Notes: generated from the letters alone by a model not told the origin. A DNA stretch of 64,000 bases from Certhia americana (GCA_018697195.1 CM031859.1:52808828-52872827); one strand, 5' to 3'. Counted from the first letter of the stretch, positions 12,167 through 26,830 are shown. Numbers and translations are program-made.

Positions 12167-15100
12167 CTGAAATGAAAAGAGGATATTATTTTTGTGTTGA
12201 ACTCTAAGCCAAACTCCAACATTTCATAGCAAAAAAAAAAAAAAATGCACTTAGCAATTAATATATCTACATGCTCTGAATAAAAATAGTGCAAAATAAT
12301 CCAGCTAATGACTGTTCTAAGTGGCAGTCTTCTTGAATCCCTTTCCTCACCTCCTCTCCTGTCACCGGTTTGCCTCTGTTCTGAGGCAGCCTCATTCCTT
12401 ATAAAACACAACCTGCTCCAGTACCATTAACACCCAGGTTTCCACACAGAGAAGAAAAAAGGTGTAAAATTCACCACCACCGTCAGGCTCATCAGGAAAT
12501 GGCTGACATTTTACAGAAGGAAAAAAAAAAAACAAACTACCCCACCATCAGATAAGAGTCTGTCACATCCATACTTGCAGTCAATCTAGCACCTGAAGTT
12601 AACCCTCTCTGCACCACCTCACAGGGCAGCCACCCAGCAAATACTTAACCCTGGATTGCCAACAGCTAGGGACAATAAAGGTGAAAGGGAGGAGACAGGT
12701 CCTCCTGTTATTTGCTGGTTCCTTTCTCCAGGCTCCAGTGGTACCTGGGAGGATGCAGTGGGCACCCTGGGAAGGCTGAGTCTCTGGGGCAGTCGAGACG
12801 CGTGCATCCACCCTCTGGATGAATCCTGCACATACCGTGTGACTCCTGCCTGAAGGACTCACTTGGATGACAGGGGGCTGCAACACATCCCAAAACCACT
12901 AGCGACTTCCCCCGAGGGAGAGTACTTATGAAGACACAGCTTGTTCCACACTGCAAACTTTTCAGCAGCAGAAAACTCTGAGGGAATTTTCTCATTAAAG
13001 TATTTTAGCTCTATTACCTAAAGGAGCACCTAGTACTCCATGACCATGCTTGCAGTCCACAGCAAAACGGAATTACTGGAGTTAATTTTTTAGACAAGTA
13101 TATGAGTGTCTGGCATTGTTGGTCTAACATTTCCTTCCCTACACTGAGCCTGCAGCAAACTCCAGGCTAACATGAGGATTCACCTTCACAAACCTCATCA
13201 GTATCTGTGCTCAAGAGAAAAGGAAAAAATCTCCTTGAATAAAAACATTTCCATTTTCATCCTTCACTAGCAAAGACCCTCCAAAAGACACACACTTCAG
13301 CCTACACTCTTATGCCTGTCGACTTCAGCAACTTAGAAGGGTTAAGTTTAAGAGGAATGCCTTTCTGAATTACATGAGTGGGTTTAATTTGATATGACAA
13401 CAGTAGCCATACAACTCCTCCTCCAGGCTAAGCAACAAGAACAGGGTGTGAAAAGTCATTATTTGTTGAGAACTCTGGTGTAAATTAAAAATCACACCTT
13501 TCTGTCACACTTCTTACTTCCTTGCAAAGAGTAGGGCAGAAAAAAAGTCTCCAAAAACTTGAAAGATAAAACTGGGTGCAAAGCAGAAAGATACTTCCCT
13601 TATCAACCAAGCAGTGTAAAAGGAGAGAGATACATTAAAATGTTGGAAAGGTCACTTTTTCACCCTGTAAGAAGACTAACACCCTAGAACAATTCTTCTA
13701 AAACAGACAGGCAGATATCAACACTTCAAAAAGCGTCAAGAGAATTCCAGCCATGCACAATAATATGTACATTTAGCCCTGGGTGGCTAATTCTAAAGCA
13801 AAATGGCCCCTTACACATGGAAATGCAGGCTGCACACTTTATTGAGGGAAGTGATGAGAGGCTGTTTTTTAAAAAAACAACAGATTATATACATTAAGGG
13901 TCATGAAACATAAATACTTTGAAATGCTTCTCAGTAGTTATTTCAGTTACTTGCATCTGCTATACATAAAGCTACCAGAAAAAGAGCATACCAGTCTTCT
14001 AGTAGCATTACGAAGACAACAAGGACTGGGCACAGATGCTGATATTTGGCTTCATTAACGATTTTATTTATTACAGTAGTATCAAAAGACTAAGGGTTTC
14101 CTGTATTTAGTGATGTGAAACCAGTGAATATTTATATTCCTCAATCAAGTCTTAAAAGTCAAAACAACAAAAAACCAGTAACTAACATTTTAGAGACAGC
14201 AATTTACAGCATAACTTCAAGTCAAATTCAGAACAGTTCTAAATGAGAGATCTCTATTTGTTAGTAATATAACCAATTACTGGGACCCATTTCTTCATAC
14301 ACCTGGGTTCAATCACTATAATTAGGATTTAACTATCCCTGGTTAATGAAATTAAGTAATACAATCAAGGAAAATTACTTTTCCCTAGATTGTGACAGGA
14401 CAACACTTCTATTTACTATAAAATTCTTCAAAACTGAAGGATGAAATTCTCAACTTCTAATCAGATCAGGCTAAAGACCTACTAATGGTACAGATTTCAG
14501 CTCACTTAGTTGGTTACACAATAGCAAGAGATGGGGTTCCTGAACATCACTTCTGTGCTGGCAGATGCATACTGCATGTGCACCAAATTAACCCATGGCT
14601 TGTCCTCAGCTGTCATAATCTTGAAGTGACACTTCTTAATGAATAAGCCAATATATCAAAACACTTGAAACATGAAAAGTGAGTTATTGTACTTGTTGAC
14701 TCGTGAGAGAGCCTATGGCACCACAGACTACAAATAGCACTTTTGATATGTCTCTATGAGGTTTTCACTGAGGTCAGAGTTATGGTTAATTTTAGCACAT
14801 TTTAGTACTACAGGAATGTGTAAGGCATGTGATGTGTGCACATCTATGCATCACAGCTGTGTGGCACATTTTGTACAGGGACGGGTCTCAAAGTTACAAG
14901 AGGGATGAGTAGGAATTGGTGCACACCAAAAATAGAAGCAAAGTATCCCATGTGAAATTTTATGTTCTCTTAATTTGGCTTCATCTGCAAATGCATTACA
15001 GAGACTTTATTGTTTTCTTTCCACTTACTACCAACCTATTTTTTAAAACAATTAAAAGTTTATTCAAAAAAATGTATTGAAGACAGAATATATAATCTCA

Positions 15101-18100
15101 GATCCAGTGCTGAATTTTCATGAAAAGAACATCAGTTGTCCACAAAACTTTTCAATAATATATAGGCTAAGACTGTCAGGCAGCACTTCTGTCACCTTCC
15201 CCACCCCTCGAAGAAAATGCCAACAACATATTGCTGTCATTTATTAGGCATTTATGCTAGCATGAACCATAGTGCAGAGATGCCTGAAAGAAAGGGAAAA
15301 AAAATTCCAGTATCAGTGAAGGAGTAAATCTTAAAGTCAACATACTTGTTCTCATTTCTGTGCTACTGTAGAGGAAGACACATGCAGCTGAAAGACAAGG
15401 AGAGATGCAAACATACAGCAGATGCAAGAGAAAACCCATATCACCTAGGAGAAAGACCATATAAGAAGATTTAGGAAGAAAACGTGAACATCCATTAGTC
15501 AGCTGTAGATAAAGGGAAACAAGCCAGACAAACCTTCTAAAATTTGATCAGAGCTAAGGGAAGTCTCAAGGGTTATGAACAGGCCCATCCATTGAGCTTA
15601 TCAAGTACACAAATTCCTCCGCTGCAAGAATTAACTCTGAAGAATATTGTAAAAAATAAACCCCCCTATTATAAAGGTTCTATTATTTGCTTGCTCCACT
15701 CTTGATTTAGAAGCACAGCCTGTTCATAGAGCTGAACCAGCAGTCACCTGTAGTGACCTTAAAAAAAATGCTTAGTGCTAACTGAAAATAACAACTTACC
15801 AAGTCCATTCTGATGGAAAATGCTTGGTGACATTTTATAAGTGGTTCAGCTGGCAGATCCTCAAAGGTGCTAATGTTTGACAAAGCTGCTTTCTGTTATT
15901 TCCAGGGGAGGGATACAGAAATCTTTTTGGCCTGGGCAACATCTAGAAAGTGATGCATATCCTTAACTCAGTCTGTATAGCTGAACTATGACCTAGGTTG
16001 GGGATCCCATTGGACACAGGGCATTTACAGGTTTTTCCCATGAGTAAGTGACCTACACAGCTCTTACACCATCAGTACACAAAATGTGTTATAAAATATA
16101 ACTTGAAGTTTGTTCACACGCTTTAATTGCTCTTATTATATATTACAACTTGTAGTAAAAGTTAGATTTTTCAGTCATGTTTTGTCAATGTAAATGGGCA
16201 TGACTCAATCATGCCCAAATGTACCTTTTGCTGAGAAGGGTCTTGGCCAGCCTTTGAGAAATATACCATCATCAGGTACAGCCACATGTCTGACACAGCC
16301 CAGCTGCAAAAAGAGCTACAAGCCATATCCAGAAATGTTTATCAGGCATTAAACCTCAACCAAATTTTTGAATTCTCCTGAATTCTCCTGCATTTTTTAA
16401 TTCAATCAGTAGGATGAATCAGCTAGGTAGAGGAGTGAGAGTTACTAGGAAGATATACAAGCAAATCCTGAAATGAACAAAGTGCCCTTTTTGGTAAACA
16501 CGGGTGCCTGTGTCCAATCAGTTTTGGCCCAGAGGCGAAATGGTCATGGTGAGACTGGGAAAACTGGAGCTTGCTGCACCTTGTGAATAGTCAGTGGACT
16601 GCTGGCAGCTCATCAGCATTTTGAAAGAGAAAGCAAGAGAATGTGTTTGAAGAACAAGAGCAAGGTCTGACCTGCTCAGGCAAAGACACCTCTGGGTTTT
16701 GTTTGGCTTGTGATGGAGACAAACAGCTGTAGGCTCACTGGAGCCATCTCTCCTACACTCGCCCATCCCTCCTCCTGCAGTGAACTGGGAAAGACCGTGC
16801 TGAGCAGGAAGAGTCATGTACCTCCTGGTAAGAGATACCAAATTCTTTTAGGAATCACTGAGTTGAGGAGTGGAGCACCACTGCTAAGCAGTGCCTGCTG
16901 TCGCCCAGCACTTCTGGATTGCTATTTTAGCAGATTGAGAATTGCTGAATCATATGTTACTAACCACTGACTGTACTCCTACAGTTTATTCATTACATAA
17001 ATATGAATATGATGATGGATAATTAAGTTTTAACACATCTCAAAATGCACATTTTTTGGTTTGTACAATTCACTAAATAATGACATTTCCAGTCAGTCAC
17101 AGACTTTTGTGTTAAGGAATTATGTTGGCGTATGAAACCAGGTGAGGTGGGTGTAATTGAGCTAGAGGGTTAAACGAAAGCAGGCTGTCTCAAAGGCCTA
17201 TTTTATACACTAGAAGCAACGCTTTAACTAATTTAGCATCCATTGGTTCAGACTCATTTTGTTCAAAGTATTCTCAAAGATGAACTAAGTAATATAATAC
17301 TAATTAAAAAAAAATGTCCCCAGTCCCCACATGGTAAAGATATCTATTTTGTTCATTGATATTTAGGGCAGGCACAGCCCATTTCTTACATTACCACACT
17401 AAAACAGTCATTTCTGCCCATTGCCTCAGTGCTGCTGTCTCCTCATCATATCCAGAAAAAGAAGTCATGTAACCACTCTACATCCAATATAGAATGTTAG
17501 TTGAAACCATGAATGGAAAGATAATCAATAATGTCTACCTACACAATGGAGATAGGAAACTGGAAAGTTTGAATATCTGTAAATTCCTATTTTGTTTGGA
17601 TTATATAATCATGACATAAGTAAAAGGATTCTCAAGCCCACTTCAGAGGACTGTTTCCTCCTGCTTTTTTGCCTCTATTCCAGCTATGCAAATTTATGAT
17701 GCCATGAAGCAAATCCCTCTCCAAAGGACCTGTATGTGTATAAGCATTTGTCCTAGTGACAAGGGTATAAGTTTTATGGTCTACAGATCTAGCAAGATTG
17801 CATCCTTAGACAGTGTATCTACTTTCTTGTTGATGGCTGTAATTTGTGCTTTCCAGGACTTCTGAGTTATTTATGTGAAGAGGAACCTCCCTGTTTCACT
17901 GTGGGTCACCTCAGAGTCTCTTGGTTAGCACACAGGACACATGAAACTGCTTTTAAATCCCTGCTTCAGATTAGGCAGAGCAGGGGTTTGGGGGTATGCC
18001 TTAAACCTTCAGACTGCCACCCATTACAAAATGGGTGGGATAGTTGTTTGGAGGGAAGGACATGTCAGTAGTGATATATCAGAAAAGGAGTGATCTCAGC

Positions 18101-21100
18101 TTAAACACCTTCTCCAGGAGAGGGGCGAGAGGGAGGATCTCAAGGGCAAGTAAATATCTTTCTACAGGCTGAATATACTGTGGATCAAAGCAGCCACATC
18201 AAGGTTGTGCTATGCTTCTATAGTGCATTAATGAAGTTAAATTTCTTCTTCAAAAGTATTAAAAGAAATCAGCTTTGTGATTCAGTGTAAACAGTTACAA
18301 TATACATGGGAAAATGTAAGAGTTTGCCAATTCAGCTTTGTTTCGCTCATTCTGTGGCTTCTAAACCTACACATTTTATAAATAAATATTTTCTGACTGT
18401 AGATCTTGTTTAGATTGCAGGCAGTCAGACTGAAGCAATACAACATCAAGAGAGGTGAGAAATTCTTCTGCATGTGTCTGAAGTAGAGTGCTATCATTTC
18501 ACTGTTAAAAGGCCAATAATTTTAAGCAAAATGCATACCCCAAACAGCCATATACATTGTACATTATTTTTATTAACTTGTACACTGGCTGAAAATGAGA
18601 AAACATTCTTTGTTACACATGGTTCATCAGTCAGGGTGTGGCAGAATTGTAGGGATAAGACTCAGTGAGGCATGAGAACTATGACATTGATAATGTGGAA
18701 GATTATGATAAGATTTATTGCTCCTACAGTAGTTAAGATTGCCAATGCAGTACATAATACAAGCAAGTCTAAAGTGTTATAATAGAGACAGGTTCAGATG
18801 GAAACACACAGGGTTACAGGATTTGGCGTTACAGAATGCACAACTGCAAAGCATCAATGTACCTGTGGAGCTACTTTAGGATGTACATGACTTTTTTTAC
18901 ATGCTTTTACTCACTTGGTAGGAATTTGGCTTAAAATATCTATTGGACTAGTGACTGACTTAATAAGGATGCAGACAAACAGCCATTTTGGAAAGAGCTG
19001 CCCTGATGTGAAGCATAACTTCCAGGTACTTACTGTTTCTCAGCCAGAAAGCTATCACACCTCAGCTGTTTGGGTACTCCTGTTGACGAGTTCAGCTAGG
19101 CAGGAGGCAATCACGGCACATCAGGCAGGAAGCCTTCAATCACCATGGTTGTTTTCCACAATGAGCCTGACTGAAACTTCAGGTGCTGAGTGACTGAATC
19201 TTTGTCATCATTAAAGATGCACTGACCTCTGTATTTGCAGCAGTTCCTACAAATCACATTGGTAGGAATGTCTGGTAAGGGCTGAATGAGGGGAAGTAGG
19301 TTTTCCTGCAGGTTACACTTGCCTTTGGGATTCTCCAGATATTTCATTTCATTCATGTCTTATTGATCCTGGAGTCCTGGGCAATGGCTAAAACTGTGCT
19401 TTCTTTTTTTTTTCCTGAGGGTGATATTGCTGCTGCTGTTCACTCAGGCTTAGTCTTCTGAAAACTTGGTGTTCATCAGATCCAAATTCATTGCGGAAGA
19501 GATTTGGTCTATAGGCTTGGGATGAGTCTCATGGGGCCCCATTTACATATTTGCAGTGGAAATGGCTGGGGCAGTCACTTAGGCAGTCACTGCTTCAGCC
19601 ACATCTTACTGATGCTTGACAACTTGTTACTCCTTGGTCTCAAACAGTCAGTGGAAAAGAATGTATTCATGGCCACTTTAATACAAAGTCAGGGCTGAAA
19701 TCCTCCTGCAGCGTTTACCTTAAGTTGTTGGACTCCAGTGAGCAGACAGGTTTCATTACCATTTTGATGTGGATGAGATAGTCTTTAGCAGTAGATAAGG
19801 GCTGAAGGGGGAAATCAGCATTACTAGGCAACTTGAATTATTTAAGTCTCTGGCATTTGGAATTTCTCACATTACACTTGCAAATCTTGTCTTCCTTATA
19901 AGTGCAGCCAGATGTTTCTCTTGTCATATCTTTTTGCCTAAGTGTAGTTGGGAGTTTAGAATTTCTAATAACACCCTCAAAATCTCTAGTCCTCCTTCTG
20001 TCACAGCATGAGGTCTGGGCTTCTGCAGTGCTGGAGCTCAGCTGCCCCATCAGAGCTCATGCCAGTCCAGTGCCATGCAAGGCTGTTTCTAGAGCACAGC
20101 ACAGGACAAGTTTGGGGGGTTTTTTCCACTGTAAAATCTGACCACCTCAGGATTGCTTTGTCCTTCATGTTGCCTTGTCTTACATCAATTAAGGGTTGTT
20201 TGTGATCTTAATTGCCAGAGATACACAGGTATTAAGATTTGATAGCTGAATGTATCTTTAGTCTTAAAACTTATGAAGTATCTAAAACTCAGCTGTATCT
20301 TAAAGGGCTAAAAATAGTCAATGTGTACTGTTATTACTTGTATAATTAAAAATTTAATCAACAAAGGGTAGCATAGTGACTACTAAATGAAGTTTCAAAT
20401 GCTATCATAAAACTTCTATCACTTTTATTCTATCATTTTAAGAAATGTTTGTAGAGATACGTGTTATCAACTATATTGTCAATTCTTTATCACAAATCTA
20501 ACTTTACTGAGAGGAAACGATGAGCTATATTTCCAGTTTTGACTCTTAGGATCTCTTGACATTAAAGTCTTGTCACCAAACTGCTCCGATTTTCCAAGTT
20601 TTTCACCAATACCTCAATAAAGCATGTCCCTGTTAGGATAGTGAATTAGAAAAGAAGCCACAGCTAATTCTGCATTACTTTAAAATAATGAGCTATAAAC
20701 TGGGTTAGTTTAAGAACTGTTTCGCAACAATCTCATCCTTCTTTGCTGTACAGACAGCAAATTTCAGAAAACAAATCCCTTAATACACCTCCAGTTGCCT
20801 GTGTTTGTGTGTGTATGTGCAATGTTGTTTTATCATCTTATTTACAGTAGGAGTTTTTTGGAAATAACTGGCTATTGTTCCCCATTTGGAAGGGTAAAGT
20901 AAAAAGAATTGTATTGTTGGTTTTGATTAAATCAGAGAGTGACTAAACTTTATAGAATTTTGGCACAGTAAAAAGTATCATAAAACACTGTTGGAGCTAA
21001 CGGTCTTATTCGACATAAGCAAGTGGTAAGAAAACAGGGATTTTACTGCAGTTTTTATTGACAATGAATTCTTCCTAGCTATTTTCCTCCAGTTCTGATA

Positions 21101-22400
21101 TTGTATGGTTGAAGAGTGCCTTTTTGTCTTTTGAAAGAGTCAACAATAATAAACTGTTGAGTTTCATGGACTTCCAAGCAAAAAAATAAACTATTTGTGA
21201 TATCTGCTGAATCCTCTCCTGCAGAAAACCAGACCTTATTTTATTAATATTGTTCAAAATACAATGTGTAATTGTTCTGCTGACATTTCCCATGTCACTG
21301 ACTCTGACAATTAGCAAAAATATTTCGTATTCCGCTCTTGTTGAAGCAAGGGAGCAAAGACCTGGAAGCATCTTGGTAGCCCCCGTACTGTATGTAATTG
21401 ATGGTTTGTACTTAATGAAGTGCTACAAGCAGAAGCTACTTTGGACTACACCTGAGACTTTGGACTCTAGTGTGGCAACTGACTTGCAACTGAAGTAAAT
21501 CTGTGAGGTCTCCATGACACAGACAAAAACTTTGTCCACATTACTGTGTTCAGCAAATCCCTGTGACTGTCAGTTCAGGGTGTAACACCTTCAGGAGGTG
21601 GTGAATTGATTTACCTTGGTGAGAAATCATGACACTTGATCAGCACTTCAGCAGGGATAGATTTCCTCCCTTAATTTTATCGAAAGGTTCAACCCACACT
21701 ACAACAATCTGCATCAGAACAAATCAAATATTTCAGTGACATAAACAGCATATGGTGCCCTGATAATTACAGTACTGGTAAAGTAAAGAAAGAGAGATCT
21801 AACTTCTCAAGTACAGATGCTTTAAATATTCCCAGAGCAGATCTCTCTTTTAAGTTATGCTTCTCCAATAAAAAGCACATGAGAATCTGCTTGAAAGAAT
21901 GGAGATAAGTTCTATAGTTTTATCAGCAGTGATAGCTAAAGGTATTGTTTTACTTACACTTATTTGTAACATATATGAGGGCTATGGAAACTGCTGCAGT
22001 AGACTGGTAGAAGTAAGTGTTAATTTAGCCATGTGTTAAGTGCTAAAGCTTGGATGCAGGACACTTGCCAGTTATTCTTTCGATGACTGGCATTTTTCTA
22101 ATTGCATGCAAAATGATGCATTAATTGGTTTTGCTATAATCTCAGTGGGCTCTCTTATTAATTAATTTATTTATATGCATACTAAGACATCAACTGCAGT
22201 CAAAACAATTTATTATTAGCACAGACTTCCTAATGCTCCTGGGCTTTTGAAGCCTTTAAATTACTAGTTTTATCAGAAAACATGATTCACCTCTAGTCCA
22301 AGGATATAATTTTTAATTAACTTTGCACAAAACTTTTCCAGTAATTCTATGTCTGGAAAAAATGTACACATATGATGTCTACCCCCAAATATTCTGTATG

Positions 22401-22458
22401 TTAATATATAATATATTATATATTATATATATATTATAATATATAATATTATATATAA
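22401..22458. repeat. AT-only imperfect palindromic tract
   Basis: Nearly 60 bases of only A and T, made of interleaved TAATATATAATATATTATAT units that can pair with themselves in several registers. It is a low-complexity, potentially cruciform-forming tract about 90 bases left of a CR1 fragment. Confidence 0.9.
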
Positions 22459-22544
22459 CAGAGATTGTGTTTATTTCAGGTTAAAAAGGAAAAAAAACAA
22501 CCCAACTTTGCAAAAGTCTGAAGTATATTTCAGAAGACAGACTT

Positions 22545-22665
22545 AGATCATAGAGTCACAGGGCATTCTGGGTTGGAGGGGACATACAAGGGTCATCAAG
22601 TCCAAACACTGACTCCAAACAGGGCAACCTAAATGTTAAACCAGTACTGTACAAATGATTTTTGG
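22545..22665 (-). repeat. CR1 LINE 3'-end fragment, antisense
   Basis: The plus strand reads ATCATAGAGTCACAGG, then a GGGTTGGAGGGGAC block and GTCATCAAGTCCAA. This is the reverse complement of the conserved CR1 3' end (TTGGACT...CCTTCCAACCC...TCTATGAT). It is a short, 5'-truncated and diverged copy. CR1 is the dominant LINE of birds, so this also supports an avian source. Confidence 0.85.
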
Positions 22666-25600
22666 AGACCAAAAGCTTGAGGCCAAAATAATTTCCCTAG
22701 AGGCTTGTTTTAGTGCTCACAAAGAAGACATTAAAATAAGATTACCTGAAATTTGACAGGGTGGTAGTCTTGGTATATAAGACCAGCCTTTTCTGTCTCA
22801 ATAACAAAAATGCCTTGAAAGTTATATACTGCCTGAACTGCTTCTTAAAGAAAAATATTTATTTAGAATTCACTTGGAATTAATTACATTTAAAGGAAAA
22901 ATAATCAGATGATAAGTTGTTTTATACCTTGATATTTCAGTTTGCATGTAGTATATGCTTTCTATCTAAACACGGCTGATATTTACCTACTTCAAGGGTG
23001 GGTAAATGAAAAGCATCTACCTTCTTTCCTTTATCTTTGTAAAACATTTTATTTGCTAGTGGCAACCATAACTATGTCACTTTTACATCACTTGATTACA
23101 AAGAGGTTTCTGAATTTACCTCTAGTCTTCTAAGCTTTATGAACAGGTTTTGCTGTCTGTATTTATTACAAAACTCTTGTTAAAATTCTCAAAAATTATT
23201 ACAAAATATTAAGCAGTGCAGATAATCCTCTAGTCTTGCATCATGGAAACAATTTATGTTATTTAACATTGTAGCTTTAATATCTGTTTTGGAAAAATAG
23301 ATGAGGAAAGATCTTTAAAGTCTAAGGATTTTTTGGTGTGTTTTTTCTCTTTTAAAATCAGTTTTCATTGTTCAGATGTGTTTCAACCCACACACAGAGT
23401 TAAACTGACAGAGCAGAAGTTAGTGATGTATACTTTTGATCTCATTGTGTAGAATCAAATTTACCACTGGATATGACAAGATGAGCTGGTAACACTGGTG
23501 CAGGGAAGGGAGGACCATGATGGTCTGGGATTAGATCAGTTTAAATGGATCTGCAAATCTCCTTGCTTGCATCAAGTGCTGGTTCTGCTCATGTGCATGA
23601 CCTACTTCTGATCTCCTGGCATGAAAGTGCAGAGCTTTGTGAGCTTTGTCTGAAGGAATGCAAACTCCACAGCCCATGGAGTTCACACACATCTCTCAAA
23701 AAATACAGACAAGACTTCTTCATCTGTCAGATTTCTGGATGATACCCCTGTTTTGGGATGGGAATATGGTCAGACTTGGGTTTTGTTATAAGTATTTTGA
23801 TTAACTTTCTCAGTAGACATTGAGCCTTTTTCACTCTTATCTAGAATTTTGCTTATGTCATGGAGGGATCATTTAAATGCCCATGCATTCAAAGATTTTC
23901 TGTACCTAACCAGGCCACTAGACAGAATCCATTTCCTTCTTGTTCTGCACTAAGTCTTGCTTATGGGGAGCTGGGTGTATGATTGCTCTGCATTTGCAAG
24001 AGTGGCCTCTTTCCTATCTGCCCTGTATATGCTGCAGACTTTAAATTATGATCACTATTATATTTATAAAAATATAAAAACTTGATCCATGCTCTTCTAA
24101 AAGTACATAGAAATGTACAGAGTATCTTGTAAAGCTTTGTGGAGTAGTATGGTGAGAGGCCCTTTGGGTTTCATAGCACAAAAGCTTTGTGTTTCAGCAG
24201 GACATCTGGATGGCTTTCTGTATGTGTGTATGTGTGGGGAGTGTCTCTCATACAAAACCCAGCCATTCCAGCTGGTGTTCTGCTTCTCAAATGCCTAAGC
24301 ATGCACAAATAACAAGGCACTGAAGAGGTGACAGGCCTAGGTCACCACAACTCCTAATTTCAAAGTTGTTGTAACCCTGCTCATGTCGATGTAAATTTTG
24401 TGCATGTCTGCAGGGGGTACAAAATGCAACTTTTGCACATGGAAACTACAACTACACTCTGTTGTAGTTCCAGCATCGGAGTCATTATGTTTTTCATTTC
24501 AGAATCGGTAGTTCTGGCCTTCTAAACATGAAGAATACAAAATGGGAGCGTTTTAGTGAATGATGTCAGTTTGTACCTTGCTGTGCTCCATTTAGAACTT
24601 TTAAAATAGGCATTTGCTCATCAGTGATATCTCTTCTCACAAAAAGTATAAAACTGCAGCTGCCAAATGCTTCTCCCTCCCACCTTACTGCCTGTCTTTT
24701 GTGATGATAACAACTCTTATTGGGCATTCAGCATCTGGCAAATAACAGGAGCAGAGTGTAAAAAGAGGAATATTTAGTGAGCTACAAAAAGGTTGCATAG
24801 CACAGAAGTGGAATCTGTGGATTCTCAGGTTTGAGGAGAAGAACATCAGAATCATGTTGCTGGCAGTCCACAATGTTCAAGGAGACTGGACTGGAAAAGT
24901 TCACAGCTAAGAAACGAAGAAATGTTATGTTGTGGAAAGTGTGAATAGTCTGAGAACATTCTGGAAAGCATATAATGCTCCCCCATCCTTTTCCTCTGAA
25001 ACTGCTCCCCTGCCTTATGTGACTTCATCTGATGTGGCACTGAACATCTCTTACTCATGTAAGTTTTGGTAACCACAGATCCTCCTACCCAGAATTTTCA
25101 CTTAGATAATGCCACATTCTGAGCAGCTGCACCAACACTGATTTCTGCCATGTCTTTCCATCTCTCAAGTGTAAGCAGGAGAAAACTTGCAATAACGTCT
25201 CCCTGAGCAGTATGGCACAAAGACCTTCACCAATTTTTCCTCTCAGAATAGTAGCACTGGACTATATTACCAGGCAGTCCTAGTAAAGGCAGTTTTTAGG
25301 GACCCTGGCAGAACTAGTAGTAATAGTAAAATGGCTTTGATTCAGATTACATGCTTTCACTAGCAAAGCAGTAGCCTTCTTTCTGTTTCAGTTTACCTGA
25401 CCTTCAGCCTCCTCTCTGCATTTCAGTGTAGAACAGACTCTGTGAGGTCTGACTGCTCCTGTAGTCTCACACAACTGGCAATCGTATCTTTCCATTTCTT
25501 TAGAGGAATCTGCAGAAATATCACCTGAATTCAACCATTTTCTAATTATAGGACTGGCATCTTCAGAATGACACGCATATCACTGTACTGCACAAGAATC

Positions 25601-26479
25601 TCCACCCAATTCTCACTGAAACTTTACCACTGCCAACCCAAACATCTCACCCAGGAAAGACTCAAGCATCCCACTGAGACAAGGATCACCGGCTCCTGCT
25701 GTTGGGCTGCCGAATGTTGCCCAAATGTTGTTGTTGATTCTGGAAATTCTCTCGATCCTATTTTTGGAAGGCTAGAAATGACACCAGCTGTATGCAGCAG
25801 TGTGGCTGGATGCTGTTAGAATGAAATCAATATATATAACATTGTATTTCAAGGAAACGGTAATAACATGGCCAAGTGCACACTGTCCTTAAGAGATAAG
25901 TACCTGCAGAACTACCACTCAGGGATAATATCTGTGTAAGACATTACTGTGGATGCATTATAAGTAAATAATAGTCAGCTGAGATATTGGTGAATGTTAT
26001 GAATCTTGCTTGGCTACTGCTGCTATTTAGTAGCTTTTTGAAGTGAAAAAAAAATTACAAAGTCTCTCTGTAAAGTGAGGAATTAATGTCATACTGTATG
26101 ATTATTATAAACCATGCCTTTACTTCACAGGATGTCGCATAATCTTGCATTTAGTATTACATCATGCATTCTGTACTGATTTGCCTGAAATAAAAGCAGA
26201 AAATTGCTAAAAAGGCCTGCCTATTGGAAAGTGGCAGATCTAGAAGAGCTAAAACTAGAAGAGCATTATGTAATGAAGGTTTCCAAGTATTTGACAAACT
26301 ACATAAGAACTTCTCATTCTCCTATTTCTATTTTATTTATTTCTATTTTTAGCTATCTTGAATAGAAAAGAGCAGCCTTTGCTCACAAGTGCTTTCTTCA
26401 ATATATCTTAATACCACAGACACCTTTTAATGAAGATAAGATGAAAAATACCTGTGTATGTGTGTATATGATGGTGTGT

Positions 26480-26830
26480 GTGTGTGTTTGCTGCGGGCTG
26501 TGAGGTTGTTTAAGGGGATCCCAGGTGCCAGCAGCTGGGGAGACTGAGCATCCAAGGCCATGTACCGGGTGGAGTGTTTAAGTCCAGCAACCTGAGGGAT
26601 TCCAATTGCATATATGCATACTTATTTCCCACTAGCAGAGCTGCATAGAGATGAGCCAGAGAAGGGAAGAGGATTCTGTGTTGCTCTGTGTGGCTGGCAG
26701 TGTGTGTGTGTGCTCACCTGCTGGTCACCTGTACTCCTGTGACTACTGTGGACACGGGCTAGTGGTCAGCCCTGGGGACATGGAGCTGTAGCAGCCTTGC
26801 TGCTGTCAGGCTGCTGGATTTGCTAACTGT
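26480..26830. repeat. Unclassified GC-rich interspersed repeat, possibly an LTR
   Basis: A GC-rich block stands out sharply against AT-rich flanks. It contains GGGGATCCCAGGTGCCAGCA, AGCTGCATAGAGATGAGCCA and TGGCTGGCAGTGTGTGTGTG, and is bordered on the left by a (TG)n tract at 26456-26490. It has no open frame of note. The composition and sharp edges suggest an old LTR or other mobile element, but I cannot name a family and found no terminal repeats. Confidence 0.4.
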
